Assembly: GCA_028023455.1 (NCBI GenBank)
Contig: JAQFVV010012575.1
Span: 988,517 to 1,052,516, forward strand
Reading direction: 5' to 3'
Origin: Epiperipatus broadwayi
Lineage: Eukaryota > Onychophora > Udeonychophora > Euonychophora > Peripatidae
Length of the DNA: 64,000 nt
Made by a program: the position numbers and the translations under genes. Of this stretch, positions 35,732 through 46,861 are shown piece after piece. The notes below the pieces were generated by a model. That model was given only the letters and a program-made list of their open reading frames with translations. It was not told where the DNA came from and did not search any database. How positions within the stretch are numbered: position 1 is the first letter of the stretch; each line of letters opens with the position of its first letter.

Positions 35732-36463
35732 ATGTTTTCTTTAGGATTGTTAGTTTTGTTTCTTGTAGAATGCAAAGCCCAATGCACAGATAAAGAAAAA
35801 TATGAATGTAGATTCTCCGTAAAACAAATTCTTCTTAGGCCATATCCCTTAGCCATGTTCTTTAGAACACATCCTTCTCTTGATCGATTCTGTGAATACT
35901 ACAAAGAAGCGAATATATGTGAACCAAAATGCAAATCACTCCAACATCCTTTTAATTCAAGGGCTTTTACTATTGGCAAACTACTTTGTGAAACTGTGCC
36001 TCCGTTGTTATCATTATTTCTTAATAAAAAAGACTGTGCTAGAAAGGCATATTTTCGGTGTACCAATTACAACCAAACAGAACATTTCCGAATCAGCACA
36101 AGTCTTTTAATTGCAAATAGAACGGAATCAGTCTCTGAAGAAGATTGTGAAGATATTATACTTTATGCAAATTGTTTTATAGAGACAGTTGAAAGCCCTG
36201 AAGGATGCAATGATAAAGATTATGCACAAGTCAATAAAGAGATACTAAAAGAAGATATTACCAAATTTATGGGTTGTTCACCCTTTAGTTTTGCTTATGT
36301 ACATGCCATAACTTATCCACCTGATACAATCACAAAAAGTGAAAAGAAAATTTTTACAAATAATGATGCCAGAAAAATCTCTCCAGAAATGCCTTCTGAT
36401 GTTTCAAAGCGTACGTTACAATTTCTAGTGATAATTGAAGCAGTTGTCATTTATTTCTGCTAA
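35732..36463 (+). CDS. Secreted 12-cysteine protein, possibly GPI-anchored (243 aa)
   Basis: An unbroken single-exon frame. Residues 1-16 form a clear signal peptide (MFSLGLLVLFLVECKA) with likely cleavage before Q17. The mature part has 12 cysteines (18, 26, 54, 63, 67, 86, 102, 110, 139, 148, 159, 172), enough for six disulfides, and N-glycosylation sites at NQT (114) and NRT (129). The C-terminus is hydrophobic (about 229-243, LQFLVIIEAVVIYFC) after a hydrophilic Lys/Ser-rich stretch, as in GPI-anchor signals or a type I membrane tail. The FC...C...C spacing recalls DUF19-like cysteine-rich domains, but I cannot assign a family. The bases just after the ATG (TTTTCTTTAG) also look like a 3' splice site, so a different upstream first exon is possible. 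Good signal peptide, even cysteine spacing and no breaks argue for a real gene. Its function is unknown. Confidence 0.75.
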   Translation: MFSLGLLVLFLVECKAQCTDKEKYECRFSVKQILLRPYPLAMFFRTHPSLDRFCEYYKEANICEPKCKSLQHPFNSRAFTIGKLLCETVPPLLSLFLNKKDCARKAYFRCTNYNQTEHFRISTSLLIANRTESVSEEDCEDIILYANCFIETVESPEGCNDKDYAQVNKEILKEDITKFMGCSPFSFAYVHAITYPPDTITKSEKKIFTNNDARKISPEMPSDVSKRTLQFLVIIEAVVIYFC

Positions 36464-37653
36464 TGTAATTAAATTTTTGTTTTATTCTTTTATACTATAG
36501 TTTAAAGTATTTGTTAAATGCAATATCACATAATTTCTTCTGCTTTACATGAATACATTTAATAATTTATTCTTTTTACTGCATAATCATCTATTAAAAC
36601 CTTGATAATCTATCGATACTAAATTTTAATTGCCCTGCATGAGATAATTCAGAGTGATAGAGCTTATCCATGAACTATAACTCAACTCTGCCACTTCTAG
36701 TTTTTGAGTAGAATATCTTCTGAATGAGAAATCCTTCTATTGCTCTCATTAAAATATGCTAGTGTTATATTCATTTATGCACTAAAAATTCCAGTATTTG
36801 TGCACCTATTTCCATTTCTTCTCACTGAAGAAGATCAATAACCAGAATTTGGCCTAGAGATTTGAAAACAGCAACACCTGTAAAACCATTTAAAATCCAA
36901 AATCAAAATGAATGGGTTTGGCAAAGAATGATGCATTAAAATAACCAAATAATTGGATGGTGGACTGCTTAAGAGTTCATAAGAAATTGAGCACCAGAAG
37001 TGGCAGAGATAGAGTTACAATACATGGACAGGAGATTAAGAAACTCTTGCTTTTCTATCCTCTACTAAATCATGGAAGGTAATAAACATTATAATTCTAA
37101 TGGTAGAAGTTGAAAGCAAATAATCTAACATTAATGCTTTTACAAAATTTAAATTATCCTTTAAAAGCACAAATCCAATACTATTCATTTAGTACAAGCA
37201 AAAAATGTCAGTAAAACATATCTTTATGAACCTTAATTATATGGGGACAAATTCATTATAGAATAAAAATATTTGCAAGTCTAATTCAGTTTTCTAATCC
37301 ATAATTCCTTTTTTATATATAATTATAAAAACTTACTTATCTTACTGATCCATCTTATACAGACTTCTCTCTGGATATTTTACAATGATTTTGGTTAAAA
37401 ATAAGATTATAGATATCCATCCATTGCCATATCTTTATAAAATCCAATTCATTTTTAAGATCTTACTTTTTCAATAATGTTAATAAAGCATGTTTGGTGT
37501 CTTACTTAAGAATTTCACTTGCAGTTTTATCTTATTATTCCTAACATATACACTAGAGATTCTGTATGACAGATATTAAAAATGAGCTTAATTGAAGGTT
37601 AAATAGGAATGATAAAATTTAATAAATTTGGTATAAAATCAATAAATTTAAGA
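36464..37653. other. 3' flank of the secreted-protein gene, no further gene
   Basis: No coding sequence. No canonical AATAAA lies within the first 200 bp after the stop codon, though variant A+T-rich signals abound. An inverted repeat at 36676-37018 is listed separately. Confidence 0.5.
36676..37018. repeat. Short inverted repeat (MITE-like)
   Basis: AACTCAACTCTGCCACTTCT (36681-36700) is inverted as AGAAGTGGCAGAGATAGAGTT at about 36993-37013, with partial pairing for about 10 bp further out. The arms are about 30 bp with a spacer of about 290 bp. No target duplication could be read. Confidence 0.5.
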
Positions 37654-37737
37654 CAGTGATTCCCAAAATGGGGTATATGCCTCAAAGGGAGTGGTGACAA
37701 TGTGATTTTAAGAGGGGCAATTTGATAATACCGGTTA

Positions 37738-37871
37738 TGGTACTTAGGTATTATTCCTGCAATCTAGGATAGATAGGACGACTTTATCTCGAAGAACGTG
37801 TTTTTGAACGCGCACAAAACATGTTTTAAAATCTGTCAACAAAATACAATTTCTTTCTCAAAACTTCTTAG
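37738..37871 (+). repeat. Left inverted arm of the nested element
   Basis: It contains TATTATTCCTGCAATCTAGG, then AGATAGGA, GTGTTTTTGAACGCGCACAA, TCTGTCAACAAAATACAATT and TCAAAACTTCT. Each block has an inverted counterpart in 41951-42088. Confidence 0.85.
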
Positions 37872-37979
37872 TGTCATTTTTTTTTTGGGGGGGGGGGAAT
37901 TATTGCATTTGCTGATTGAAAATTTTGTTTTTTACAATTTAAAGTTGCTCCTTGTTGTTATTGTAATTTTGTTTGATCA

Positions 37980-39130
37980 TTTTTAATTTCATCTTCTGAG
38001 TTTTTATTCAATCTGATCAAAGTACTGAAAATAACACTTATTTTTTCATTTAGTAACTGAATTAAAATGTTGATTTTGTTAATACTCCGTTGTTTTCTTT
38101 TATCTGCTAAAAGTGCTACATTTTAAAGTAATTTTTGGATGTACTAATTGAAATAATTCGTTGACAAATATTTCTTTATTTAAGAATTAAATTAATACAT
38201 TAACTTTGTTAATATTGTTGTTGCTTCCTTTTATCTGTTCAAAATGTTGCAACTTATAATTATTTCTTAAGTCTGAAAACCATCAGATCATATTAATGCA
38301 ATCTCCCTGATTGTTTTTTTTTTTTTAATTAAGAATTGAAGTAAAGCGTTGAGTTTGTTATTTATATATTTTTTCCTTTTATTTGCTTTCATATAAAAAA
38401 CATTTTTAATCCTGCTTACACAGACATGATGACCCCTTTTCCATGTTGAATAACATAAGGAACATTTTTCCTCCTGTCAAAAAACCATCTGATCCAAGTA
38501 CTGAAATTAATACTTATTTTTTTAGTTAGTAACTGAATTAAAACATTGACTTTATTAATACTGTTGTTTCCTTTGATCAGCTCAAAGTGCTTTAATTTAT
38601 AGTTATTTCGCCAGTCTAACAACTATCTGATCAGAGTGCTACAATGTACAGTTATTTCTCGTATTACTAATGGAATTAATACGTTCACTTTATATTTACT
38701 GCTGTGACTAGATTATTATTACGATGTTGTTCCTTTTTGATTTGCTCAAAGTGCTGCTGTTTTTACAATTTCCAGTCTAAAAAGCATATACTCAAAGTGT
38801 TGCAATTTACAATTAACCATTTTTCTAATTATTAATTGAATTAATATGTAGACTTTGGTATTACTGTGGTTTTCTTTTACTTGCTTTGAGATCAAAAACA
38901 TTTTAAATTCTGTTTATAAAACAACTCACCAACTGCTGCAATTTCCAGTTATTTATCCAGTCGAAAAACTAATGATTACAGTGTTGCAATTTAGAGTTCT
39001 TATTTTATTTTTCGTAATCAATTAATATGTCGACTTTTTTACTCAAAGAGCTGCAGGAATTTACTGGTTTTTTTTTTTTCATTTACTAATTGAATAAATA
39101 CGTTGACTTTGTTATTATTTTTTGGACAAC
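37980..39130 (+). repeat. Degenerate satellite, about 100-130-bp units
   Basis: A recurrent theme is TCAAAGTGCTGCAATTTACAG, then TTAATTGAATTAATACG-TGACTTTG, then TTACTGTTGTTTCCTTTTA. It is seen at about 38040, 38190, 38330, 38520, 38640, 38820, 38990 and 39085, and again at 41861-41950 beyond the LINE insertion. Divergence between units is high, so the array is old. Confidence 0.7.
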
Positions 39131-39704
39131 ATTTGTACATTTGTTTCAAAAAATAAATTGCAGTTGGTTTACATTGCTTGGTAAGATTCCATTTTTTAGC
39201 ATGTACTGCACAATCACGTTCTCTATAAACATTTCAGGGTAAGAAGTAGGAATGGCGGGGAGGGGGCTGATAATCGCATTTTGTATGTAAGAATTCCTGG
39301 AAACTACAATACTGTACTCTATTTCAGACAGTAAGTAGCCTCTTGTTGAATGTTTTGTAATGTGATTTTAAAAACTATTTGTACAAATTTCGGTATTTTT
39401 CTTGGTTTAAAATCATTCGATTAAATTATTAAATTTAGCGTTCAAGCATCGTCTGCTTGTTTCTTTCATTGATTTTTTTTTTTTAACTTTTAAAAAGATA
39501 TATTTGTGTTGTGTTAATTTCGTACAGAAAAATGGATCTGGTATGCCTTCATTACTACAATTTTTTTTTTAAAGTGATGGAAGAAAATTACAAAATTTGG
39601 TTCTTTGCATCCGTCATATTTGATTGTTTGCGTCCATCTACATTGCTTAGAAGTACGTATATATTTCCTATAAAATTAATTTTTGTGTATTTTTTTATAA
39701 CTAT

Positions 39705-39897
39705 TGGGTATTATTCCTGCAACCAAGGAAAGAAAGGAGGACTTTTCATATTCCTATCAAAGCATTGCTAACTTTGTAATGTTTGATGTTGCCAAAATCA
39801 TAACATTAAAAAGTTAGCAGTATATTGATACAAATGGGAAAAGTCTTCCTATCTTTCGTTGGTTGCAGGAATAATACCCAAGTACCGTTTAATTTTC
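39705..39897. mobile_element. 190-bp foldback element
   Basis: The left arm GGGTATTATTCCTGCAACCA (39709-) pairs with TTGGTTGCAGGAATAATACC at about 39860-39890, and pairing continues inward through GCTAACTTT/AAAAAGTTAGC. The arms are about 85 bp, nearly meeting. The outer 20 bp are the same as the arms of the surrounding element (37738 and 42088), so both belong to one terminal-repeat family. Confidence 0.8.
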
Positions 39898-40486
39898 CAT
39901 CTTTCTGTACCATCTTCTCGTGTTTTTTTTGTTGGGATAACCTAGACTTGACACTCAATTGTACTTCAACTGTGTTTTCTGCTTTTCTTTTCATGGATGT
40001 CACGTTGTTTGGAAGCTTCTTTAAGCAAAGTTAATGACCTTTTAGGCTTCCTCTATAAAAATATGAGTTCACTTTTTGAATAATAAGAATTATATGTCAT
40101 GGGGGGGAATTTAGAGATGCTTAGGTGGGGCATGCCCCAAGAAGATTAAAATTACTGATGTAAGCTTAAATCATTAACTATTAGTAAAGATGACAAAAGG
40201 TATTTCGTTTAAATCTCATATTGAATTAGCACAGCTAAAAATGTTTATGAAAAAAACACAGCCCTATTTTTAAAAAGGCATAATTTATACTAAAAATTTT
40301 CATTCAAGTTTGATTACTATTAGCAATATAAGATATTTATAACTTTTGACTTTGAATTTATCTTTACTTTTTTTTCCTTATTAAAAAAACGTTATATTAA
40401 TCTTTTTTACATTTATTTTACTCTACTTTATTATAATTTGTAACTTTTGTTTAAAGCTTTTTCATGAACAACATATTTTTTCTCAG

Positions 40487-41850
40487 TGATGAGATGTTTA
40501 TTCATCAAAAAAAAAACAACAGATACAGTAAAACAAATGAAATTTCAGGAGCAAAATGGTAAGAGGGGAAGGATACATGTAAAAAGGGAATGGGAAGTGG
40601 AGAGGGGAAATGGTGTGTAGTCCAGGCCAGTTAGAAATGCATGTCTTTGTGATTGAGTCCTATGACAGAAGCTGAGAGGGAGTTGGAGGATTGCCCAAGT
40701 GTCTGTGAGGAGGAGAGATGGGCTAGTTTGGTATCTCAGGTTTTGAAAAAATTAGGAACAAGAGCTTTTGATTGACTGAATGTAGGTCCAAGAGCTTTTG
40801 GTTGACTGAATGTACTCTCTGGTCAAGGATGATGGCACATCGGAGCAACCAGAGAGCATAGATGAGAAAAACTGATAGTCTAATAGCTGCAAAGACCCCT
40901 GTTTCTATGGATTCTTAGAGGTTGAAGATGGTATTTCTGTGCGAGGAAAGGCAGGAGTTGATGACATTTCTCATGCCAAGCAGAAACGGACAGTTAAGTA
41001 GGAAGTGCTGGAGGGTTTTGTTGTCAGTTTTACAGAGCTGGCATATGGGAGAGATTTTGGTGAAACCCCTATGGTTGAGCAAAAATTGATTTGTGGGAAG
41101 GGAGTGAAGATTGATTTTAAGGAGGAAATCAAGGAATTTTGCTTCAAGGGTCCACCTTTTGAATTTGCAGACTAATTGGGCATTGTTAAGTCTGAGGAAT
41201 GTAGGGGACACAATGGAGAAGTCTGCGGTCTGATTGAAAACCTCCCAGTACTTTAGTTTTCTGTTGATGGATGGTATAACAAAGCCAGCCTTTTGTAGGA
41301 AGTTGGCAATGAGTGAGGTCCATGACCTAGGCCTGCCACTGGGAGTAGGAGTGTCAGTGGGTGTGATAATGATATGCACAAGATTTCCATGGAAGTGACT
41401 TAGGAGTGTGAGGATAATGTGAGATTTCTGGATCAGAAGAGTGTCGATGGTGTGCAGGCCCAACCCATTGAGATTTTTAGGAAAACAAGTTCTTTTTAGG
41501 CTGATGGCCACCACCTTTCTTTCCCAGAAAAATGGGTGTAAAGGAAGTTGATTTTGGATATAAAGGAATGTGTAGGTAGAACAATGGGGAGGTAGTATGC
41601 TATTTTAGGAAACACTAGATTGAGTAGGGTGACTTTCCCATAAAGGGAGAGGTAGATGCATGTGATAGCACTGAGGGTGGATATGCTTTGACAGAGTGTG
41701 GTTTGGACCCGTACTCTCATGTTCCTAGGAGACTATATGAGAGGGAATCTGAGAAAGTTGTGTGGCTTGGCATTGAAGGTGGAAAGGATTTGTTTACCAG
41801 TTGAAAGTTTCCAGGCCGCTGATTTATCACTGCTAATGAATTTGCCTAAT
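40487..41850 (-). pseudogene. 5'-truncated L1/Tx1-like LINE, C-terminal ORF2
   Basis: Minus-strand frames 41496-41720 and 40915-41514, joined by a frameshift, form the end of a LINE RT protein. They contain the thumb region YLSLYGKVTLLNLVFPKIAYY, then FPKNLNGLGL, then a C-terminal zinc-binding motif CQLCKTDNKTLQHFLLNC (C-x2-C-x8-H-x4-C). This arrangement is usual for L1/Tx1-type LINEs, which encode an apurinic-type endonuclease and RT. Only the end is present: the motif-A-to-D palm and endonuclease are missing. The 3' UTR runs to about 40487, with GAATAAAC and a T-run near the edge. Its higher GC content contrasts with the satellite it interrupts. It is dead. Confidence 0.78.
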
Positions 41851-41950
41851 ATATTTGATCAAAGTGCTGCAATTTACAGTCATTTTTCTAATTATTAATT
41901 GAATTAATACGTTGACTTTGGTATTACTGTTGTTTCCTTTTACTTCCTTT

Positions 41951-42088
41951 GAGAAGTTTTGACACATAAGAAATTGTATTTTGTTGACATATTTTGTACA
42001 CGTTCAAAACACGTTAGATTACACCTTTATCACATATGTGAATAGTCTCCTATCTATCCTAGGTTGCAGGAATAATACCCAAGTACCT
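41951..42088 (-). repeat. Right inverted arm of the nested element
   Basis: Reverse complement of 37738-37871, ending in GGTTGCAGGAATAATACCCA and AGTACC. Differences are spread along the arm, in line with an old insertion. Confidence 0.85.
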
Positions 42089-42384
42089 AAAAGCTTCATT
42101 CCTCTTTAATGATATTTTGATCTGCTATATCCCTCTCTCCCCGTGCATTTTGAAACTGAACAGAAAGATTTACATTCAAGTACACATAGTAATTCGTTTA
42201 TATATTGCCATACAAACAATGCCACCTTCAACGATGGATCATTAGTTTAAATAATTTTTAACCATATAATGCATGGATGTTTTTTTTAAATATCATAGGC
42301 AAACACACAAATATAATCAGTCATTTTAATCGTTATTAGTCAATTGCAGGATGGTCTCACAGAATTCAGTCTATCTACGTGTAG

Positions 42385-42475
42385 ATTTTTTATCCACATT
42401 ATTACAGAAAACTTTTTAATCCACCCATCTCTTTTGCGAGTTCTTTAACGTGTACAATCTGGAAAAGGCTTAATT
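42385..42475 (-). pseudogene. Small RTE LINE fragment
   Basis: The plus-strand order TTACAGAAAACTTT, ATCCACCCATCTC and ATCTGGAAAAGG parallels 3085-3165, so it is the same C-terminal RTE segment on the minus strand. Too short and too diverged to translate. Confidence 0.5.
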
Positions 42476-42479
42476 TAGT

Positions 42480-45400
42480 ATAATATAGTCATAGAAATTT
42501 ATTGGATTCTCAAGGGAAAAAAAAGCATGCAATAGATTTTTGTGATGAAATATGATAAAACTTTTGTCCTGAAGTAGATTGCTATGGTTTGATTAGAATC
42601 CTGTTCCTAAAAATAATTGTTATTTAAAAAATAAATCATTTAAAAAGAAAAATTAAAAATAGTAGTGCTTATAAATATTTGAAAACCAGGCACTCTTCAC
42701 ACACCTGGATCTTAATTGTAAGTATGGGGACTTGAACTCAGATTTTCAAGCACCCTTCAACTATCCACACTATCTCATACAACTGATACACGTGATGACC
42801 CACATGGAGAAAAGATAAACAATCAACAATATACTTATTTTGTGCGAAACCATCACTCATCAATGAGTCCAGATTATCATCTTCCACACACATACATATA
42901 TATAATCAGCGCTCAGTTAAACAAAGCTCTGACTAAATTAAGCCAGAGGCAAAAATAGAATTCATAATTCTTGAGGAATAACATGTTACAGTTACCTAAA
43001 ACAGGCAAAGCTCACTATACGTATGGCCACTCAGTGGTGATCATGTGGTATTTACTGCTTTCTTCGAACAAATAATAGAAATGAGAAGTGCTTCTCTAAT
43101 ATTGTAACTGTAATATTATTTTACTGTTATTCAATTAATTTATTTTTACATAATATCATATATAAATTGAATTGTAGAGAAAAAGCAACTTTAGATATCT
43201 CTGTAAAGAAATTGAGAGATTAAAAAACAATGTATGTTTATCTATTGAACTGCTGGTGAAAGAATACTGGTATTTGTGGGATTTTTTTTTTTTATGCTGT
43301 AATTAATATTAGTCGGAAACCGTTTTATTAATTAATACTTGGATGGATAGTTAGTTGGTTATGAAATAGCTATTACAAAGAAAAGTTATAAGATTGTTTG
43401 GTAATTCTCAGTTTCTTAAAAAAAAAATTCAAGTTTTACCTGGATTTGAATCTCAGGTCATGAGCTCAGGGGGCAAGTGAACTAATTCTTGTCAAAAAGT
43501 TCTTACTATATATATATCGCATTTTAATGACATACAGAATTATCTACATATTTAGGTCAAAAAGTGTGTTAAGAAGATGTCAAACTGTAGAAAAGTATTT
43601 ATAACAACAATGAGTTGATTGTAATGCACATTGCTAATGTTCCTTTATCAGTGTTTAGCTACACTTCTTAAGAATCATACATATTTATAATTTGAATAGT
43701 TTATTAATACGTACTTATATTTTTTATTTACGTCATTTTTGTAATCTAAACAAAAAGTTATTCAAAAAATTATAAAATTCTTTGGCCTTTGTTTATTTTT
43801 TATAAGGCAACTTCAGGTTTTGGAAATGTTCCAGATGTATTTAGAATCAAATGTAATATTCAAATCAACTTATACATAATAGTGAGACATATAATCTTGA
43901 TAGCTAGTCTTCTTTTAGTGTAATTGCCTGACATAAAAATTATATTTTTAAATAACTTCAAGGTAACAAACAAAATATAATTACTATGCTATCATTTGGA
44001 GACATAAAAACAAATGAAATTTATTTGTTGAAAGTCCATAAACTTAAGCACACGTACACACATATTTAAATGTATTAAATAATTAACTAAAAACAGGCTG
44101 CAAAGCACTGGTCATGATAATGAGTATTATGATAAATATTTAATTACTATTAATAATATAACTTGCCAAAATTTTTAACAACGTACTGTATTCGTAAAAT
44201 TGTGTAAAATGCCTTGAATCGCTCACTGTCCTAGTAACTGTCCATAAGTGGAAATAAAAATTAAAAAAAAAAACCTCTAACTTTTCATCTAGTCATTTGC
44301 CGGTTTGTGAATGTTTATTACTTTTGTTTTATTCAGCTGAAAAATCTAAATACTCAATTACCAACCAGTAATTGAATGGATAGCTAGATTGCCTATTTAA
44401 CTATCTGGGGAAAGGGACCTCTATGGAATTTATCTCGGTTTTTTTCTTCTTTCCACTCAAGTTTCTATCTACGAATTTTTTTACACACACATATATATCC
44501 ACAGTCTAATATTAGATGAAGTAAATTTATTATAAATGACGGCATAACTGATGAATAACAAAATAGTTTAAATCCTAATTGATATAACTTTTTCGCTCTC
44601 CCCGCATTGTAAACAACAAGCTCTGCTAAGAAAAATACAGTATTAAGTTTATTCCATTATTACAAAAGCACATAGAAAGGTAACTATTATGAGATTATAG
44701 TTTGTATGATTAACACTATCTTTACATATAAAAACAATATAACAATTTACATTTCTTCTAACATTATATCATTGGATGAAGCAATGACTTTTATTGATGT
44801 TGCAGATGTCAAGGTCATTGGGATGGAAGGAACGCAGTTTGAAGGATTTAATTAACAAAAGAAATTTCATTGGATTAGTGTTGTTTCAATTTCTGAATTC
44901 CATATGGTGTACACATATAATTTTTAAAATTTACTCTATGTTTATTGTTGTTAGTGGAATTGTAATTGTATATAAATAAAAACATTAACTCTTGCTATTT
45001 TTAATTTACACAACTTCACCCATGACTTGGGTTTAGAATTAATGTGTAACTTGAAAATGTTTTCAAGTATTTAATGATTTCCATGTCGATTGTAATTTTT
45101 ATTTAGGTTAACTGGTCTATTACCAAATCTGCCAATAATCTACATAAATATTTGGTTATTCATACATGAAAGGTAAACTAAAAGCTGGTAAATGCTTTCA
45201 TCTATTTGCTGTTGAGCGGTTTGATGATAAATATTTTCTTCCCCGATTTTTCTTCTTAGGAATGCTATAAATATATTTGCAGTGGACAATAAAAAGCTGG
45301 GTTTTTTTATTTATTAAAAAGATTTTCATTTTTTGCTTTAATAAAATGGCCATTTTCATTTTAAAATCTTAGACCTGCAAAAATATGGTAATAAAGACTC

Positions 45401-45939
45401 ATTATGCACCAGAGTGGTTGCTGTCTCACTGGTTGCTGTGACATTTTGCAAGTTTATGGTGAACAAATTGACACTGCCTGACTAATCGAAATTATATTAG
45501 GCTTTTACTCTTTAAATAAACTTGCTAAATACTAATTTACTTGATCAATTCTATAAAGTTAATTGCATAGTATATGCTGGATATATATAAAATTGATATT
45601 TCTTGAAAAATTCTCAACTAATTAAAAAATCAAAGTTTCATTCAGCTTTTAATAAGTGGTCATAAGCTTATTATAAAGTATGTCCTGATCCAAGTAATTA
45701 AAAGTTATACCCATATGCAGACTAATTTATTCAAATCAAATAATGAAACAATTTCACTTATGAAAGCTTAAAAAAAGTGAGAACTTTTTTAAAACATGCA
45801 TTTATTGTTTGAACACATATTATAAATCGTGAAATTTTATCAAAATAAATTGCAGATTTTATGGGTCTTTCGTTCAATTCTTATAATTAAATGACTTTTT
45901 AAAATAAATATATTATGGCAATAATATTTCATATTAATA
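42480..45939. other. Gene-free A+T-rich stretch
   Basis: No coding frames of note and no transposon motifs apart from the weak tRNA-like piece at 42720-42790. TA runs at 42895-42905 and 43510-43520, and a T-run at 43280-43295. Confidence 0.55.
42720..42790 (-). repeat. Weak tRNA-like segment
   Basis: On the minus strand GAGTTCAAGTCCCC fits a pol III B-box, with a poor A-box about 40 bp before. Probably a SINE relic; pairing of the ends was not found. Confidence 0.3.
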
Positions 45940-45947
45940 GCCTAATG

Positions 45948-46701
45948 CAGTGGTGGCGAATCTTTTTATGTTTTTTGTGTTGTGTGCGTGTCAAAAATTT
46001 CCAAAAAAATATTTATTGAGTGATTGGCGTGTCATACAGTTATTAAATCAAAATATCTTATTATACAGCTTAATTATTGGCTATGCGTTATCTTTTTGTA
46101 TGCACATAAGTTCATGACGTCAATCCCATCGAGATCAGATGGAATCCGGACTAGTCCATTATTTGAAGGCAAGGTGAGATATGACATACCAACTAAGTGG
46201 GCATTTTTTTTTATGACGTTGATTACATTGGTCAGCGTTTCGTTTCTTTGTTTGAGATTTCGATTACTTTAAAAAAAAAAATGTATTTTTTAATCAACAT
46301 TTGGACCGAAAAATATTATGATGGTAAAACATTTTACTACTTTTACTTTACGATTTGACAAGATTTACTTCAAAGAGTTGTAGTTTTAGTGGAATTATTT
46401 GACAGACTTATAGAATATGATACATTATTTTACTTACGTATCATCATCACATGTATGTACAAATTATTTTTTTCAAATTTTTTATTTATTGTTTCAAATC
46501 AGAGTTCAATTGTAAATTGAATTATAATATAATATATTTATTTATTTAACTTTTAGTTTACAGTAAATTTTTGTTAGTACAAGAACAAAAAAATTGAATA
46601 ATTTATTTTAAACCTTAGCAAATTATGATCTGTAAATAGTTGCCAGCCATTAAAAAGTTCATACTTTCAACCTCTGGCATGCCAAAGCTTCACCATCACT
46701 G
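45948..46701. mobile_element. Non-autonomous hAT element (754 bp)
   Basis: The left end is CAGTGGTGGCGAATCTTTTT. The right end, reverse-complemented, is CAGTGATGGTGAAGCTTTGG. The ends match in 15 or more of the first 20 positions, with the CAGTG start typical of hAT elements. It is flanked by GCCTAATG (45940-45947) and GCCTAATT (46702-46709), an 8-bp target duplication with one change. Subterminal GCGTGTC/GGCATGCC blocks are also hAT-like. The 82-codon frame at 46024-46272 is not a transposase, so it would depend on an enzyme encoded elsewhere. Confidence 0.88.
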
Positions 46702-46861
46702 GCCTAATTAATTCCAGAACAGGAGCAATTAAATAAAATTTATCTAAGTGAATTAGAATTTTTTGACTAACTCATAATTATAGGAATAAACTCACATATT
46801 ATTACCCCAATACAGGGATGCTCAAAATTTTTTTACAATAATACTTTATTAACATAGATAT

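Larger units (their letters stand above)
37654..42158. mobile_element. Nested inverted-repeat element, hAT-like outer ends
   Basis: The left end CAGTGATTCCCAAAATGGGG resembles hAT (Charlie-type) termini, and the right end on the opposite strand begins CAGTTTCAAAATGCACGGGG. Inside these are matched arms of about 135 bp, GGTACTT-GGTATTATTCCTGCAA at 37738-37871 and inverted at 41951-42088. Between the arms are degenerate tandem repeats, a foldback element and a LINE tail. No transposase is recognised. The flanking 8-mers (ATTTAAGA and AACAGAAA) do not match, so a hAT insertion is not proven. Confidence 0.6.

Noticed and set aside
39806-40003. 65-codon minus-strand frame starting with Lys/Arg-rich sequence
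   Set aside because: Its second half runs through the foldback arm, and I recognise no transposase or zinc-finger motif. It could be a relic N-terminus but cannot be supported.
37654-42158. Firm hAT assignment for the large nested element
   Set aside because: The outer ends look hAT-like, but the flanking 8-mers do not match and no transposase was found. Kept only as hAT-like.
46024-46272. 82-codon frame inside the hAT element as a transposase piece
   Set aside because: No hAT dimerisation or DDE motif, and the frame is hydrophobic and A+T-driven.
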